Shown here: one piece after another, positions 49,909 to 62,963 of the stretch
How positions within the stretch are numbered: position 1 is the stretch's first letter
Layout of the letters: each line of letters begins with the position of its first letter
Assembly: GCF_000524195.1 (NCBI RefSeq)
Contig: NW_020170430.1
Coordinates: forward strand, 501,859-565,858
DNA: 64,000 nucleotides
Direction: 5' to 3'
DNA from: Echinococcus granulosus
Taxonomy: Eukaryota; Platyhelminthes; Cestoda; Cyclophyllidea; Taeniidae
Notes under the pieces: model-generated
Seen by the model: only the letters and a program-made list of their open reading frames with translations
Databases searched by the model: none
What the model was told of the DNA's origin: nothing
Position numbers and translations under genes: made by a program

Positions 49909-51308
49909 ATCTGACAGGTAAAAAAAATACGCGCTGCAAGGGATGGCGATGTTTTAGAGTTAAAATAAATATCTTAAGGTAGATAACAACGTATATGTTA
50001 GACCACTTAAAGACAGATAAATATAGCTAAAAGATATCCAAGAACTTTACATAAATGTACTTCACGTTACTTAAACGTAAAATTTTCACCTTATATTGCG
50101 CTAATAATCAAATGAACTAGCCCGAAAATATGTGACGGATATATTCATTAAAATGAAATAAATCCAAGCACAACCAAGAGGGTTCTGCTACGTTCACAAA
50201 AAAAAGTCCCTAGCATCACAATTTCACAATAAAATGCACATGACAAAACATTCCAGCTTTATAAAAACAAATTGCATGTGGACGTGTAGAACTATCGTAA
50301 GACACTACCCTCGCATAAGTAAGAGGATTGAATCCACAAACCCAAGGGGTGGATATTGCTGGGAGAGCTAAGAACGATGCAAATACACAATAAAAAGGGC
50401 TCGACGACTGCCAATACCTACACTCTGAATCGCGCACATATTGAAGCTAATTCGAAGAAGACTCAACGAGACTTTTGGTCTGGCCAGCAAAAAGTGGATT
50501 TCAAAAAGTCTAGGTAAAATAAATCTTGCTTCTCTATTTAACGTAAACTTAGGGTTTTCCAGAATGATATAGCATTGTCAACAAATCACTAAAGCTTTCG
50601 TAATATCCCACCTACAAGCCATTGGCAACAATTTTGTAGGATGATCAATCTCTAGACAATTAAAATTTACTGCTGAACCCCATACCGGTAGTGATTTATT
50701 GCATCCGACTTTACAAAACATGCACGATATCAAACTGATTAAAGGAAGGCAGCGAACCTTTTGTAATGCATATTATTACGTTATCTGGTTTCATGTTCAG
50801 GATACACCCAGTTTTCGAGTTATATTTGGTTTATTAACTTTTAAATGTGCTTGCTCGCTGATGTATGGGACGTACAGCAGCTGCCTTTTCGTCTTCTTGT
50901 TATGGTCGAGCGCTTTACAAGAGATTTTACTCGTTACCCACTAACTTCTACCAAGTCCACTTCATGGCACATTAACTTCGACGAACATGGCTCCCAGCCC
51001 ATTTAACCTCCCGCGCAAATTCGGGTCTCCCAATTTCTGCACAGACTGTACCACACTGTCTGAAACATCAACAAAGCGGTGATGAATGAAAAGATGAACA
51101 CACTTGAGACCACGTCTCTGTGACATGTCATACCCGAAACACCCCACCAACAGCAAACACAGACCACTGCAAAATCAAACCTAATCACTCGGCATTACAC
51201 TCGGTAAAAAAGAGGAGCACTTCTGGGGAGATGAAACCCACTCAGTAAAATGAGGAATGGTGGGTAAAATTATGACTATATTGGGATACTGTACAAAAAC
51301 GCAAACCC
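49909..51308. other. 1.4-kb spacer between SDHAF1 and CWC15
   Basis: AT-rich, with frames of 60-81 codons only and nothing recognisable. It should hold the SDHAF1-TAMM41 promoter and the CWC15 3' end, since both transcription units run leftward. Confidence 0.45.
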
Positions 51309-52565
51309 CTATTGGATGTACTTCCGCATGAACTTTTTGTGGAATTCGGATCGTAGGGTATCGTTAATGAATCCACGCTTCGAATGATCGACCTCGCCAC
51401 GAGCACAATTCTTGAAGACGACATCATCATCCCAACGACGCTTAACTTTGAACTCTAAAAATGTTAATCGAAAAAGTGCCTAGACGATTCTAAAGGCAGT
51501 AAAACTATTGAAAGCATAAGCAAAAAAGAAAAAAGGCATTCTAAGCTGCCATCGATCATATGGAATAATGAATCTTCAGAGTGTTTAATTAAGATATTAA
51601 ACGCCTCAATGATAAGTTGACTTGCTGAATGCAGTATGAAGCAACCAGAGCTTAAAGTCCAATGTACCCGAGGAATTATTATTATTGAGCAAAGGATTGC
51701 CCTTGAGAATATTCTCCATCCGAATGGTCTCCTCTGCAGCTTTCTTTTCTGCTGCCGCTAGAACAGCCTCCTCTGCACGTTCCCGCTTTATCTTAGCCAA
51801 TTCGGCAAGAAGAGCTTCCTCGTCTTCTTCGTTGCTCTCATCATCATCATCATCATCATCGTCACCGGAACTTGAGCTAGGATTATTGTTAGGTACCTTG
51901 AGTTCCTCTTCAGTATAGTCTTCTTCCCACGGGTCATCAGCATCAAGATTGGCTGTTGGAACGGAAGCTGCAGTCGCTGTCAAAACTGGCTGCTTCGGTC
52001 GTTTCGATGAACCAGTATTACGATCCTGATCCGAGATAGCCGGTCTTTTTTCACCCGAATGTGATAGAGGGACGTGATTTGGTCCTAAAATGATGCCCAG
52101 CAAAGCTGACTAACACTAAAAGGAAATCCACCATCTTTCACTAGTTTCACACTAACACTTGTGTCCTGCTTTATTCAAATGGAAAAAAGAGGCAGTCGAG
52201 CCACTAAAACACCTGACAAAGACCTTTGAGGAATAAAATAACTAGATAAATGTCGCTTGCAAAAATCACCCCAAAATATCCTCAAAAAACAGGTCAATCC
52301 GCATCTGAGATGCACAAAACTCATAAAAATAACCTTTTTTTGACTTTTCAAGGGCTGCTTGTCTTTCCTTTTCTTCAAGCTCCTTTTTAAAATCTTTCCC
52401 CTGAAGGTCCTCCGGTCTTCCCTGACCTTCCTGACGATACTTGAGCTTCGTGTGGGAAGGGAGATCACGGACAGAGTATTGCTTTGATAAAGCGCTCAAG
52501 TCACCCTCCCATTTGCCTTTTCCACCCTTCGCTGTACTCCATGTAGGCCTACCAGCTGTAGTCAT
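51309..52565 (-). CDS. CWC15: Spliceosome-associated protein CWC15
   Basis: CWC15 (AD-002) is a component of the PRP19/CDC5L-associated spliceosome and of the active spliceosome core. Three exons join in phase: 52565-52334, 52084-51668 and 51454-51309, giving 264 residues (human 229). Exon 1 holds the signature N terminus (MTTAGRPTW, then [20 protein letters not shown] and a Lys/Glu helix). Exon 2 has [11 protein letters not shown], an eight-Asp run encoded by a GAT-rich tract, the helix [18 protein letters not shown] and [13 protein letters not shown]. Exon 3 has the very conserved [19 protein letters not shown] and ends [15 protein letters not shown]. The exon 2 donor (TCGG|GTACAT) removes the stretch reading GTLDFKL. 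The start is the ATG at 52565; the frame's GTG just before it is disregarded. It is larger than the human protein because of an expanded, low-complexity acidic middle. Confidence 0.95.
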
Positions 52566-53278
52566 CACTACAAAAGCTATGCGCCCAAAGGCGAATCATA
52601 TAAACAAGGGATCAAGTCAGTTTCGGTATGTGAAATAAAAAACAAAATTATGCCTAAAACGTAAAACAACAAATATTTATTGGCATATAAGCAACCCGCA
52701 CCCAAATAAGTTCTCAAAACGATTTGCTTTAAAACCTCAAGTGTCGGAATTTTTGCCTCTAGAGCCACAATGACACACATACCCGTCACTTAACGCATCA
52801 TGAACTAAAAGACCACTGTTGAAAAACCTTTATTACAGTTGCTTTAAAAGGGTGGCTGCCTACGACTACGACAAAAACAAGTAAGGACATAATAGAAGGG
52901 CGGAATATGTATTTTTGGAGTAGAGTGATGTTTGGGCCCAATAGCATGGCCTTGAAGCCAAAAGTTAAAACAAAGAAAAAGGTCAAGCACGCAAGTGTAT
53001 TATTAGGAAAGACATAATTTTTAAAACAACGGAATCACTCTGCACATTCCCTTCATTTTGATTGACCGATTCTGAGTCTTATTTCGGCAATCATCCTTGT
53101 TAGTCGTCACAATAAAATTGATAATGTGCAACAAACATCCCCCAGCTAATCGCCTTATTTGTCGAATTTGCGAGCAGTTGCGTAGACAATTAAAGGCAAC
53201 ATCACCAAGCATTCTAGGCTACCCGACATAATATTCTACCTTTATTTGGGAGGACTGGCTACTTTACGTTCGATCTAG

Positions 53279-53481
53279 TGTAATACGATAGTGGTTTATC
53301 CCTCGGTTCTGGTGAGGCGCCTCTTTTGTGCTTCGAATTAGNNNNNNNNNNNNNNNNNNNNNNNNNNNNNNNNNNNNNNNNNNNNNNNNNNNNNNNNNNN
53401 NNNNNNNNNNNNNNNNNNNNNNNNNNNNNNNNNNNNNNNNNTGTGTCTTCTTTCGTCTTCAGGGAGTCCCGGGACGCTACA
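53279..53481 (+). repeat. solo-LTR-like repeat, copy E (contains the assembly gap)
   Basis: Begins TGTAATACGATAGTGG and ends GGGACGCTACA, flanked by CTAG on both sides (53275-53278 and 53482-53485). The middle is 100 N. With the gap counted as written, the element is 203 bp, the family's normal length, so the gap size is probably about right. Confidence 0.8.
53342..53441. other. assembly gap, 100 N
   Basis: Run of exactly 100 undetermined bases inside repeat copy E. A repeat collapse during assembly is the likely cause. Confidence 0.99.
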
Positions 53482-54056
53482 CTAGGGCTTCATTTTATGC
53501 AGTGCCTGAATCAAGGGTTAAAGATTACTTAAACTATTATACTTGGATTACTATAGCTGTGCATTCCTGTAATACGAATGCCTCAGAGTAAATGAGACGT
53601 TGTCAGCATAGCCTGTGGTTCATGCTGCAGCGATTCGATAAGACCTGCAGAAACTAGCGTGTTTACACTGTTACACGAGTGGCTAAGGTAAATCTATAGG
53701 GAGCATATGTAGTATATGTAAGTTATCGTCATTTTTTATTTGTTATCTTGTTTTTTCCTTGTGCTGTTTTTGGGTACTTTTTAAATGTTGCCAGTAACTT
53801 GACCAACTTTGAGCTCATAAAAGCCAAATAAACTCACTTTGGTCAAAAATAATTTTTGACTGGTACTTACACGACAGTTTAGTTCTCTGCCCTAAAGTCA
53901 CAAACAAATGTGGTATTTTATCTGCTACAAATAATTTTTTAAATTACTATTTCTATTTTTCTTTTGTTACCATATTTTTGTTTTGCTATGCTATTTAGTT
54001 GGCTTTGCGGGATCTCATCATACGTCAATTCTGCCTAGTGTCATTTCGCGGACGTA

Positions 54057-54540
54057 ATGAGTGAGGATGTTGCTTCTGTTTTAGCGGAAGTCGGTGACTT
54101 CCAAAAAGATAAACTTAAACATGTTGATCCAACTGTCAAAAATGTCTTGCCTACCGCTGATGGTAAAGGGCGTTCCCTTTGATTCTTTGTAGATGTTAAG
54201 CACGAAAAGAATGAGACCCAGCTTATGCATGATATTGAGCAGGGTACTCATTTAAAGAAGGTTACAACAGTTGAGAAAAATCCTTTGCCAACGAAGGAGG
54301 GTAAGTTGGGGCAATGTATTTGCTAACATTGTCTTTATAACTCCTCCTCCACTTCTTGCAGCTTTTTGATAATTCTGACATGACTCATCTGTCATGTACC
54401 AGTCTTTTGCTGTGCTTTTTCTTATTATTTGACACGATTGTTGTTTGTCGTCTCTTCACTTACGTTATTATTTGTCCCCCTTGACAATTGACTACTTCTT
54501 CACTTCAGATATTGAAAGGGAGAAGAAAGAACAAAAGTGA
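54057..54540 (+). CDS. Beta-thymosin-like actin-binding protein with two repeats
   Basis: Beta-thymosins (WH2-related) bind G-actin and, when repeated, can promote or restrain filament growth. Three exons join in phase: 54057-54162, 54193-54300 and 54509-54540, giving 81 residues. Introns are 30 and 208 nt. Repeat 1 has a helix (VGDFQKDKLKHV) and the motif NVLPTADDV; repeat 2 has IEQGTHLKKVTTVEKNPLPT followed by KEDIEREKKEQK. Human thymosin beta-4 reads [22 protein letters not shown], so repeat 2 is nearly canonical. Repeat 1 departs in the actin-binding LKKT (LKHV) and may bind weakly. Both introns split an Asp codon (G|AT) at the same place of the repeat. An ATTAAA lies 27 nt after the stop. 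The start is the first ATG, and its next residues, SEDVA, fit the family N terminus. Confidence 0.88.
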
Positions 54541-54572
54541 ATTTTGCGAATTTCGATAAGACTTTAATTAAA

Positions 54573-57102
54573 CTTCCTTTCGATAATGTAACGATTTTAT
54601 TAATCACAAATTTTTGTCACTTTTTGTGTTTTGATTTGTTTGAACAAAAAGTTGCTAAATTGCGCCTCGGTAGTGTTGATCTATTTCATTGGGACGTTCT
54701 GAGGCTATTGATTATCTCGCTAGCTCTTTCGTGTGTATTGTGCTCCTTTCCTTCTGTTACTAGCGTGTTCTCCTACCACACGTTTTTGTTGGCGATTCTT
54801 AGTCTTGTAGACCTCGGAGTGGTATCGAAGATCCCTTGTGTTTTCGTACCGCGCTTTACCCACTTCTTGCCGTTGTGGTCTCACTGCATGTCGGTTGCCG
54901 ATGTGCATTGTTCGGTACTCTACTTCTTGGTTTTGCAGTGCTGAACTTATCCTTATGCATCTAGGGGATCTCTGCATCTATTTTGACGGTTTTGGTTATT
55001 ACTTGTGACACCTGGGCAGGTGAGGTTGTTGATTCGTTCCCCTTTTATGACTTGGAATGGTTTCTTGTGTGGTTTTGTTGGTGTGAATAACTAAGCCAAA
55101 GTAAAGATATCGGTGTCATGCTGTTCTATTACTAAAGCCACCAGTGATTCTGAGCCGATTGCCTTCGGGGTGCGAGGCTCCGACGGGTCACGAGAGTTCT
55201 CATGGTACGAGCCCGGTTCGTGCCACAACACGAGTCAACGCAAATGACAAAAGTCAGTTAGGTGTGTTTGGAAGTCTACAAAGATTGCCAGGTTGGGTCA
55301 CGATCGTACCGCACTAGGTGTTTTTCCGTCTGGTGACGTTTGCACCACTCATAGTATGCGCGGTGGCGCAGGTGTTTTCCGGAATTTGTATTTCTTATCG
55401 GTTGTTAGTTTTATTGTGTTGGCTCACTGTTGACAGCCCTTAGCGCTGATCTGAGATCTACCTCATAAGACGACAGCGGGAACCATTGTAGTTGATCAAA
55501 ATGGGCTTTGTTCTGTCGATCATGTCTTGCACTTTCAGGGCTTGTATGACTTCTATCTGCCTTTAATGGGCTTAAGTTTTATTTCCCCGGAATTATCAGC
55601 CGCATTGTGGTACGGCGGTTCGACTCCGATAGGAAGATGCGTTTTTAAACCTAGGAATTAGCGTTTGTTGCCACTTGTGAATACTTTGGCTTACGAAATT
55701 CTCCAAGTCGTTTGGGGGGTGTTTTGTTACGGTGTGGATTTCCCAATAAATGTATTGAAAACCATGTAATCAACACTTCGCGGAATTAGCCATCTGTTGT
55801 ATGTTGTAAACGGGATACTATTTAGCCATCTTGCTCAAGTTTTTGGACGATGTAGGGGCGATGGTACTTATGAATGCTGCTGAGTCCTGGTCAGCTGTGA
55901 GAGGCTCGACCGCGGTGGATTTCGGTTATGTACGACATCTCAAATAACTGCGCCCCTCGATTTATTTTGCAAATGGGTTGAGCATAGTAAACTACAAGTA
56001 ATAGTGAGGCGTTTGGTTTAGCAAAAGAGGGACTAGATTACGCACCAAAGCTAACGTCTGTTAGTGCTGTTATCTAGGCTGTTGCGCTGATTACTTTCTT
56101 CCATATCACATATCACACCAGTTGTGAAGTAGTTATTATTGAAAAATACATACCTTCTAGCTCGCTTTCACGTGAGATCGAGTGGAACAATTAGGCAAAA
56201 CCTTGATATAAGTATCTCGAGCTGGGAATTGCTACGTAGTAGGGAATTCACGTTAACGCTAATTACTGGTGGGACTAATTACTGTGTGCGTACAGTCGGA
56301 GCCGACAGCGTATGACAATCGACGCATTTTGGGAGCAATCGGAGGTTGGTACTTAAATTACGCAAATACGCTACCATGGAAGTTCAGTAGTTAGCCTGGC
56401 TTTAACCATGGGGACTGCACATTCGCGTAACTTTCTTTTGCCTTCACAACAAATCATTCAGTTTTTATGCCTAATTTGCATTCATCTACATAACCTTAGT
56501 AATGCAAAATGCGAACCAATGTTGACTATTGGAATTAATCTATTCACTGCATTATCATCAAAGTTGGCGTTTACGCCTCTTTGTTATTACTCAACTTATG
56601 TAGGGAATCCTTAGTGGAATCGGTGTAACAGGTTTAGCATTTCTCTCTCCCATCTCTGCTTTTATGCCATTGGAACGAGCAGATGGATTAGAGGATGCCA
56701 TTTTGATTTGGTAATCGTTGTAAGTGTGCATGGGAGATCAAGATGATAGGTGGTCAGAGGTCGTTCCCTCCTCAAGGGTCAATGCCGTCCACTTAGTCAC
56801 GGAAGTGGTGTATGATGACCGCTTCTCACTCAAATAAACACGTATTTAACGGATCCCCGGACTTGAATGTGGTTTCGGCCACCTGAGGTTCAGAAATCAC
56901 ATTGTAGTGTCTTACACCATCGAACTCAACACTGCTTTGCGTGCGCGAAGGCCATCTTGTCCTAGTTCCAAATTCACACCAATATGCATGCAACTGAAGC
57001 TACTACAGTTTGCTACAAGTTGGTCTAACCGCTTTACTATTCACGCCAGCTAATTAAAGTGAGTATCGGCACCTGCATTTCCTATTGTCAACTTCAGGAA
57101 TG
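54573..57102. other. 2.5-kb interval downstream of the thymosin gene
   Basis: More GC-rich than most spacers. Open blocks without ATG occur on + (for example about 55484-55659), and a 135-codon frame begins right after the thymosin stop (54537-54944). None is recognisable, and opposite-strand frames are equally long, so I call no gene. Confidence 0.3.
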
Positions 57103-58947
57103 TTTGCACTTTTAGATCATCGCGACATTTACCAAATGAGTGAGTTTTTAAGCGCACTTGTATCGGCAGAAGAACATGCCATCACCCCTCGTCCCTTTGT
57201 GAACTTTCCTCTAATGCACGAAACTCATCGTTCATCTCTAAAAGTAGTATGACCTCATATTTTTAATGAGTCTCTTTAGGTTTTGCGCAAAAGGGGTAAT
57301 TTGTGGTTAGCTGAATCTACTTGACGGAGTGAAAACGCATACTGTTTGACGCCGTTCAAAAGCAAGAGCTGGCAGTGGAAACTGTACATTCTGTCTTCCA
57401 TTGGAAGGCATGGGTAGCAAGCAAGGTGTGCCCTCTTCAGTTGTTGACAGGGCTGTGAGAGCTCACGCTCATCTGATAACACTGCGTCGTGAGTGCAACC
57501 CGTGGAACGGTTGAAGCAGCACGATCGCTTAGGAGGATAGTCAGTCTTCAATGAATCAATGCCTTTACAGTTTTTCATCCTAAAGCACGACCAAAGAAGA
57601 GTACTTACTGGTCTACCATTGTAAACTGGGTATTCTTCTCAATGTTTACACACTGTCAGGTATTTGAATATATGATATTTCTTATTTAATCCGATTTTTG
57701 AACCTGCTGGGTGGTTTTCAACCATTACTACGAGAGTTTCAGAACTGGTTGTCATCACGCTAAAGGGATTATGTTCCTTGGGTAAAGAATGGCAAGATAG
57801 CAGTATGCCCCACGAAGTTCTTACTTCTTCTACAGGTCATGGGCCTCTCCGGGATCACTAACCCCAAAAGTCAACGGTCTTGAACGGAGTTGGACGTGTG
57901 CATACACGATTATGCCTCCCAAGGTGGTGGTAAAAGTGCATACCCAAATGGCTCTTGTTGTCATGACAATAATGTCACGTGAAAACAGCTTTTTGCCACA
58001 GGAGATTGACAATTAATTTTGTTTGACGTCTAGTAACGTTTTGGACCAAGTAGAGTTTGCTGAAGTGTGCTTCGAGGTTGGTGAGATAGTTAACAGGCCT
58101 AGAATGCCACTTGGGGCGCGTTTCATTGCAAACGTGAGAGTGAGGAGATTGATAACAAAGCTGGAGAGTTAATGTTTTTAACAGAGTATGGGTTAGTTAA
58201 CAAATGATCTGTCTACAGGTTGACTGCTGAATATTGGCCATCTTCTGAAAGTACTCCCGAGGGAGTACTCTGGCGTCTAGAGACTACCATGAAGACAAAA
58301 GGCGTGCAGGTAGGCTGAGGGACTATTGGCATGGGCCACAGGTAGCCCCACTTATAGAAAGCACAATGGTGGAGACACAAAGCGGTCCCCTCACCAGAAC
58401 CATGAGTTAAAAAACCAACGTATTACAATACTATGTACTCATAAACAATGTGCGTTTATACTGGGAAATAATGGGACCGAAAGTTTGACCTTGTCAGCTA
58501 ACTCCCATTAACTAGCTTTTTTAAACTGATAATAGTCTTTGCATGATGGCAATTGGGAATATTTCGGTGGTTTTAGAGTTGTCACCTTTAACTATTGCGA
58601 TTGAAACGGCAACAGGTTAGAAGAATGAGGAAAGAAAAATGGTGAGATTTTACAGCGTGTTCCAATAAATGCCTTTTCAATTTTTCCCTCTTTATTAAAC
58701 TTATTTTCTTCCCCAATTTTCAAACACCAAGAGTTTTATACAGATTATGTCTAAACCAATGTACCAATTTTCCTTCATTTTGAATATAGAATTCCTCCTG
58801 CTCGACTAAAGCAAGTTTATCTGCCACGAACATTAGCTGTTCGGCTCCAGGACACTCTTCAAAGCATTCTCCTCAACGTCTCAGAATATTCTGGTCCAAA
58901 TTTACCATATGATTTGCTCACGAAATGTGCTCATCAACCGAATCACG
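57103..58947 (+). CDS. possible exon cluster of an unidentified gene
   Basis: Open + strand blocks with splice-like borders occur at about 57103-57244 (starting soon after a CTTCAG acceptor, ending AAA|GTAGTA), about 57398-57516 (ending ACG|GTTGAA, containing CTFC), about 57836-58016 (after TTCTACAG, ending in a stop) and 58790-58947 (ATATAG acceptor, donor ACG|GTAAAA). The last encodes 52 uninterrupted codons including RLKQVYLPRTLAVRLQDTL, which looks helical and coding. Phases do not all connect, solo-LTR copy F lies between the blocks, and I recognise no family, so chance open frames remain a real alternative. Confidence 0.2.
58269..58427 (-). repeat. solo-LTR-like repeat, copy F (internally deleted)
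   Basis: A reverse-orientation copy of 159 bp with both ends present (TCTGGCGTCTAG and CGTATTACA). The stretch between the AGACAAAAG box and ACTATTGGCATGG is shortened. The flanking tetranucleotides GTAC and ATAC agree at three of four bases. Confidence 0.65.
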
Positions 58948-61900
58948 GTAAAATTAATCCATTACATCACAAACTAGTTATTTCTTCTGCTCTCTGATAT
59001 AGTCTATCGGCTCTACTCTGCAACCTGAATAAATTATGCACGCATCGCTTTGCTAGCTCGGCATCGCAGCATTTAGCGAAGGATCTTTCATCAAGCCACC
59101 TCGTGTTCAAACAACTTTTCAGTTCTGGCAGTGGTTAGGGGGTTCCCTCTTTTCTAGTGTTTTAAGCTGCTAATGATTGCTCCCGCAGCACCTTCCAGTC
59201 TAGCGTTTAACCGTTGTTCATCAGAGCCACATCGAAAACGGAAAGTTTGCTGGCGCTGGCCATTTGTTAATTGCGTGTAAAACAATTCCACGTAATACTG
59301 CTTCTACATAATTATATTGCTTAAAGTTAAAAAAATCAGAATTACACTCTGATTGTGTGTGCATATGTTCTGTTCCCATCAACGGTAAGTTCAACTAATG
59401 CATGGTCAGATACGTGGTTTTCAACAATTCAATTGGGTCATGAGGGTATAACAGTTGTTTGTGAGATGGTTTTCCATGCCTCAGGCACACCTGACCAAAA
59501 GACCATTTTTCTTCGCTTAAAATAAGTGAAATTGTAATCCGAAAACTTCCTCATCCCATACTCCACCTAGAAATGCCTACATTTTAGTTGTTGCTATCAG
59601 AAGAAAGCACACAATAGCGGATTGTATCGGCGAGTAAATGGGAGAGGTTGTGCATATATGGGGGCGGACAGGCTGCGAGACTTGCATGCTAGTTTAGCCG
59701 AGTTGACACTGTTTATCCTGTCACATCGATTCAACCAGTTGACAACAGGTTGACGACGCGAGCAAATCACATTCCCGTTTGAGAGGCACTTGCACCACCT
59801 TCCCCTCGCCCGCAATTCCGTGCCCGCCTTGTGGAGGGGACTGGCTTTCGTCATAAAATTAAGACTCATTTTCCTCAGATTCTCCGTTTCACTCTGCAAA
59901 CAGTCGCATATAACTAAAAATAAGTTGATAACGTCTTTGTGAAATGTGTGACTTGTCTTTTGTCGAAAAAAAACACTCAATCTCAACCAAGAGACGGCTG
60001 TTCGAATATGTCCAAGTAAGTCAAATTGTCTCGCAACCCTAAATTCCCTCCACTGTTTTAGAAACTAGCACTAGTCGGCCCATAGATTGCAAATAGCCAC
60101 TTGCAACACGAAACGGGGCATACACAATTGTCTCGTACTATAAATACAAGGTCCCCTTGACTCCAACCGACCGCTAACCCGGTGGCACTACCTCAGCTGT
60201 AGTTGAATTAAGGGCATCATTTGTCATTGCAGAAAGATCATACATCATGGGTTGGCTTAAAGCAATCCACCAAAGACGTCACAAACCCTTTGTTGTCGGT
60301 GGACTGGCTTCTGGTTTGTGGGACAACCGCGTGTCCTCTCTGTGAGTCACTGGGCCAGTGAGTCACGGGGTAAACAAAGCACCTCCACCAAACAGCGAAC
60401 TGTTACGCACTCCTCCGCCAAGCGCTTAGATGCGTTTTGGTTTACAAAACTTGACGACTGTGGATTACTCCAAAAAGGTGATCCACTGCGTCTTTGAACC
60501 GCACACGTATCAAAGTACACTGTGTGTAGCGATGCGAAACGGACTTGACAATCTTACACAAAAAACACCCAACCCCACAAAGTCGGTCCCTGTGCCTACA
60601 CCACGGCTAAAAGGTAGATTTCCTACTCAATCGAAACGTTTTGAATAGTTCCTTTGGCATTCGAGGCACAAGGCTGACTCAATTGAAGGGCATTAAATGC
60701 CACTAATCTGGTTTATTCTTTATGGTTCTCAACAGTCTTGTGCATGCAAATGTCTGTAAGTAGCTACAATACCAGCAGCTAGTTATTGCCTACATCACTG
60801 TACATTCGACTTGAAACAGTAGAAGTGTGGGTGCTGGGAAAAAACTTACACGCCTGTCATTTATGATGCGTCTACTTATAAACAATTTGGTGGTCTCGTG
60901 TCTCCCACCGTGTAGCAACTGACCTAATCGCCTGCCCAGGAGTACCCCTGAGTTGGGTACGCTAGAACCAACCGTTCATGCCATTCCAATTATGGAATTT
61001 GTGGACTCCTTCGTACATTCATCCCCATTATTGCAAATAACAAATTCTGGCGTAAAGTATGTAGGCTCAGCATTCACGCGGGAGTATCAGTTTCATTAAA
61101 CCGATGCCTCATTTCTAAACATTTCACCAGCGAATCATTTGGCAAACAATCGCAGATCTATTTTTTGGCCAAGGTAGGCTAGTCTTGCGACGTACGTTAA
61201 CGTAGATAGTGTTTATAACGCAAGGCTCCACTTGCCACCCTCTCAACAAAAGGCATATAAATAAACCGTTTTTGAAGCCTATCTATAAAGCTGCTATTCA
61301 CATCAAAGTAGATTGCATGAGATGCTAGTGGGATAGCTTACATCACACTTTTAATCATAAAGCATATTCCTTACTAGAAAGTGTGGACCTCCCCCTCGGC
61401 TTTTCTGTCAAACGGGCAGCCTCTCAAGTAAAATACTGAAATATGAATAAAATGCGGCTGAATCGTAGGCCATGGCATCGCGAATTTTTGCCATCGGAGT
61501 ACAACAGAATGTTGATTCTCTTGGGTAATCCGCCTTTTCAGATAAATTTCGGGAAAAAAAACATAAACCTGAATCTGTCCGTTTCGTGGAAAAGACTAAT
61601 TGCCAAACGATTACGCTTTCATAAACAAGTGAATCCGCATGGAAATCTATGTAGAACACATCAAATTTAGAACAGGCTGTACGCTTACATGAGCAGTCAC
61701 TTCTTTCGCGCAGTGAAGTTGAGCCTGAACAGCGACGTTAAAGATAATGAGAGATAAGCGATTTCTTACTTAATCTGCTCAGTTTTAATAGGCCGTTCTT
61801 TTCAAAGCAGGTTTTTGGTTTATCACGCCGTGTATATTAATGGTCGATTTGCATAAAGGCCCCGGACCGTCGCAAATAGGGTCTGACGCTCCAACGACTT

Positions 61901-62963
61901 ACTTCAATTTGTCAAGGGACTGAGCGCCGATTTACAGCTATTTATAGAGTAAAAATGGAAAGGTACGCCGTCCCAACGTGTCACAGAATTGCACTAGTTG
62001 TTTGCATTTAGAGTACTGTATGGATTAAAAAAATAAGTTCGCCGTGGATAGATAAAACCTTGACTGAAAGTTTGGCGGGGGAAAATGACATTAGTTGAGA
62101 GCTGGAGTCGTTCCCTGGGTGGGAATGTGGCCCACCATTCTAAAGAAACAAATGCTCAAGCAAAGCAGCTAAAAAGTTTCAATATATATCCTCCTAAAAA
62201 TCCTGAATATCTAAACGCGTCTTTTCAATTGGAAGAATGCTGGAAACTGTTCAATGGTAGTAAGACTACTTTATGAGTCACACAAATCGTTGCTTTTCTA
62301 CTTTTACTGATACATAGTAAGTACACTAAATTGTTTGCAAGAGGAATGGAGATTTAGCAAAACTTTATATTTTAAACTGCGTGTTATTTATTTTCACTCG
62401 CGTTCGCAAAAGTATTTCCTTTGCATAGTATAAACGAACATCATGATATGGCTATTGTCTGGGTAAATCAATTCGCCGCTTCATGCTTAGTGTAAATGTG
62501 AGCCTGGCCCACCTGTGGAAATGAAATCAGTCCTGAAACACAAAGGCGATACAATGCGCACCATCGCACGTGAAACCTGAGCTAAATTTTTGCATAGTAA
62601 TGCAGCTGGAATCTAAATTGACGCACACATTTCATGCTTGGCATTTATCTCGCTTTTGCTACCACATGTCATTCGAATTAAAATGCAAATGGGATGGAGT
62701 CGTAACCAAGCGATATTGATAGGGGGGTCAAAGAACATATATAGTGAGTTTACTAACCTTGGTTGCCAATGTTAGTAGTAGCACTGGCACTTGATGAGTA
62801 TGAAAACATGTTTGCCGCTTGCACATTGACACCCCAAAGGGCTAAGTTTGAAGCTAACATTCGGTGTCCATTTTAAAGAAATGCGCAGTTTGCTTTTGTC
62901 TCACTGTGAGTTTTGCGGAATCACTTGTAAAGTACCAAGCATCAAAACATCCTCATCTTATTA
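58948..62963. other. 4-kb interval without identified gene
   Basis: The longest frame is 129 codons on the minus strand (59597-59986). It includes a Cys-rich bit, WCKCLSNGNVICS, that recalls small extracellular Cys modules but has no further support. No RNA gene or repeat array was recognised. Confidence 0.35.

Noticed and set aside
53279..53300. T7-promoter-like TAATACGA at the start of the repeat family
   Set aside because: Only the first eight bases agree; it is the terminus of a repeated element and not a phage promoter.
53300..53325. Hammerhead-ribozyme-like CTGGTGAGGCGCC in the repeat
   Set aside because: The core would need CUGAUGA and a matching GAAA after helix II; neither is present in the copies, so it is not a retrozyme or ribozyme-bearing SINE.
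59597..59986. 129-codon minus-strand frame with a Cys-rich bit
   Set aside because: Only one short Cys-rich segment is suggestive; there is no signal peptide at its start and no second module.
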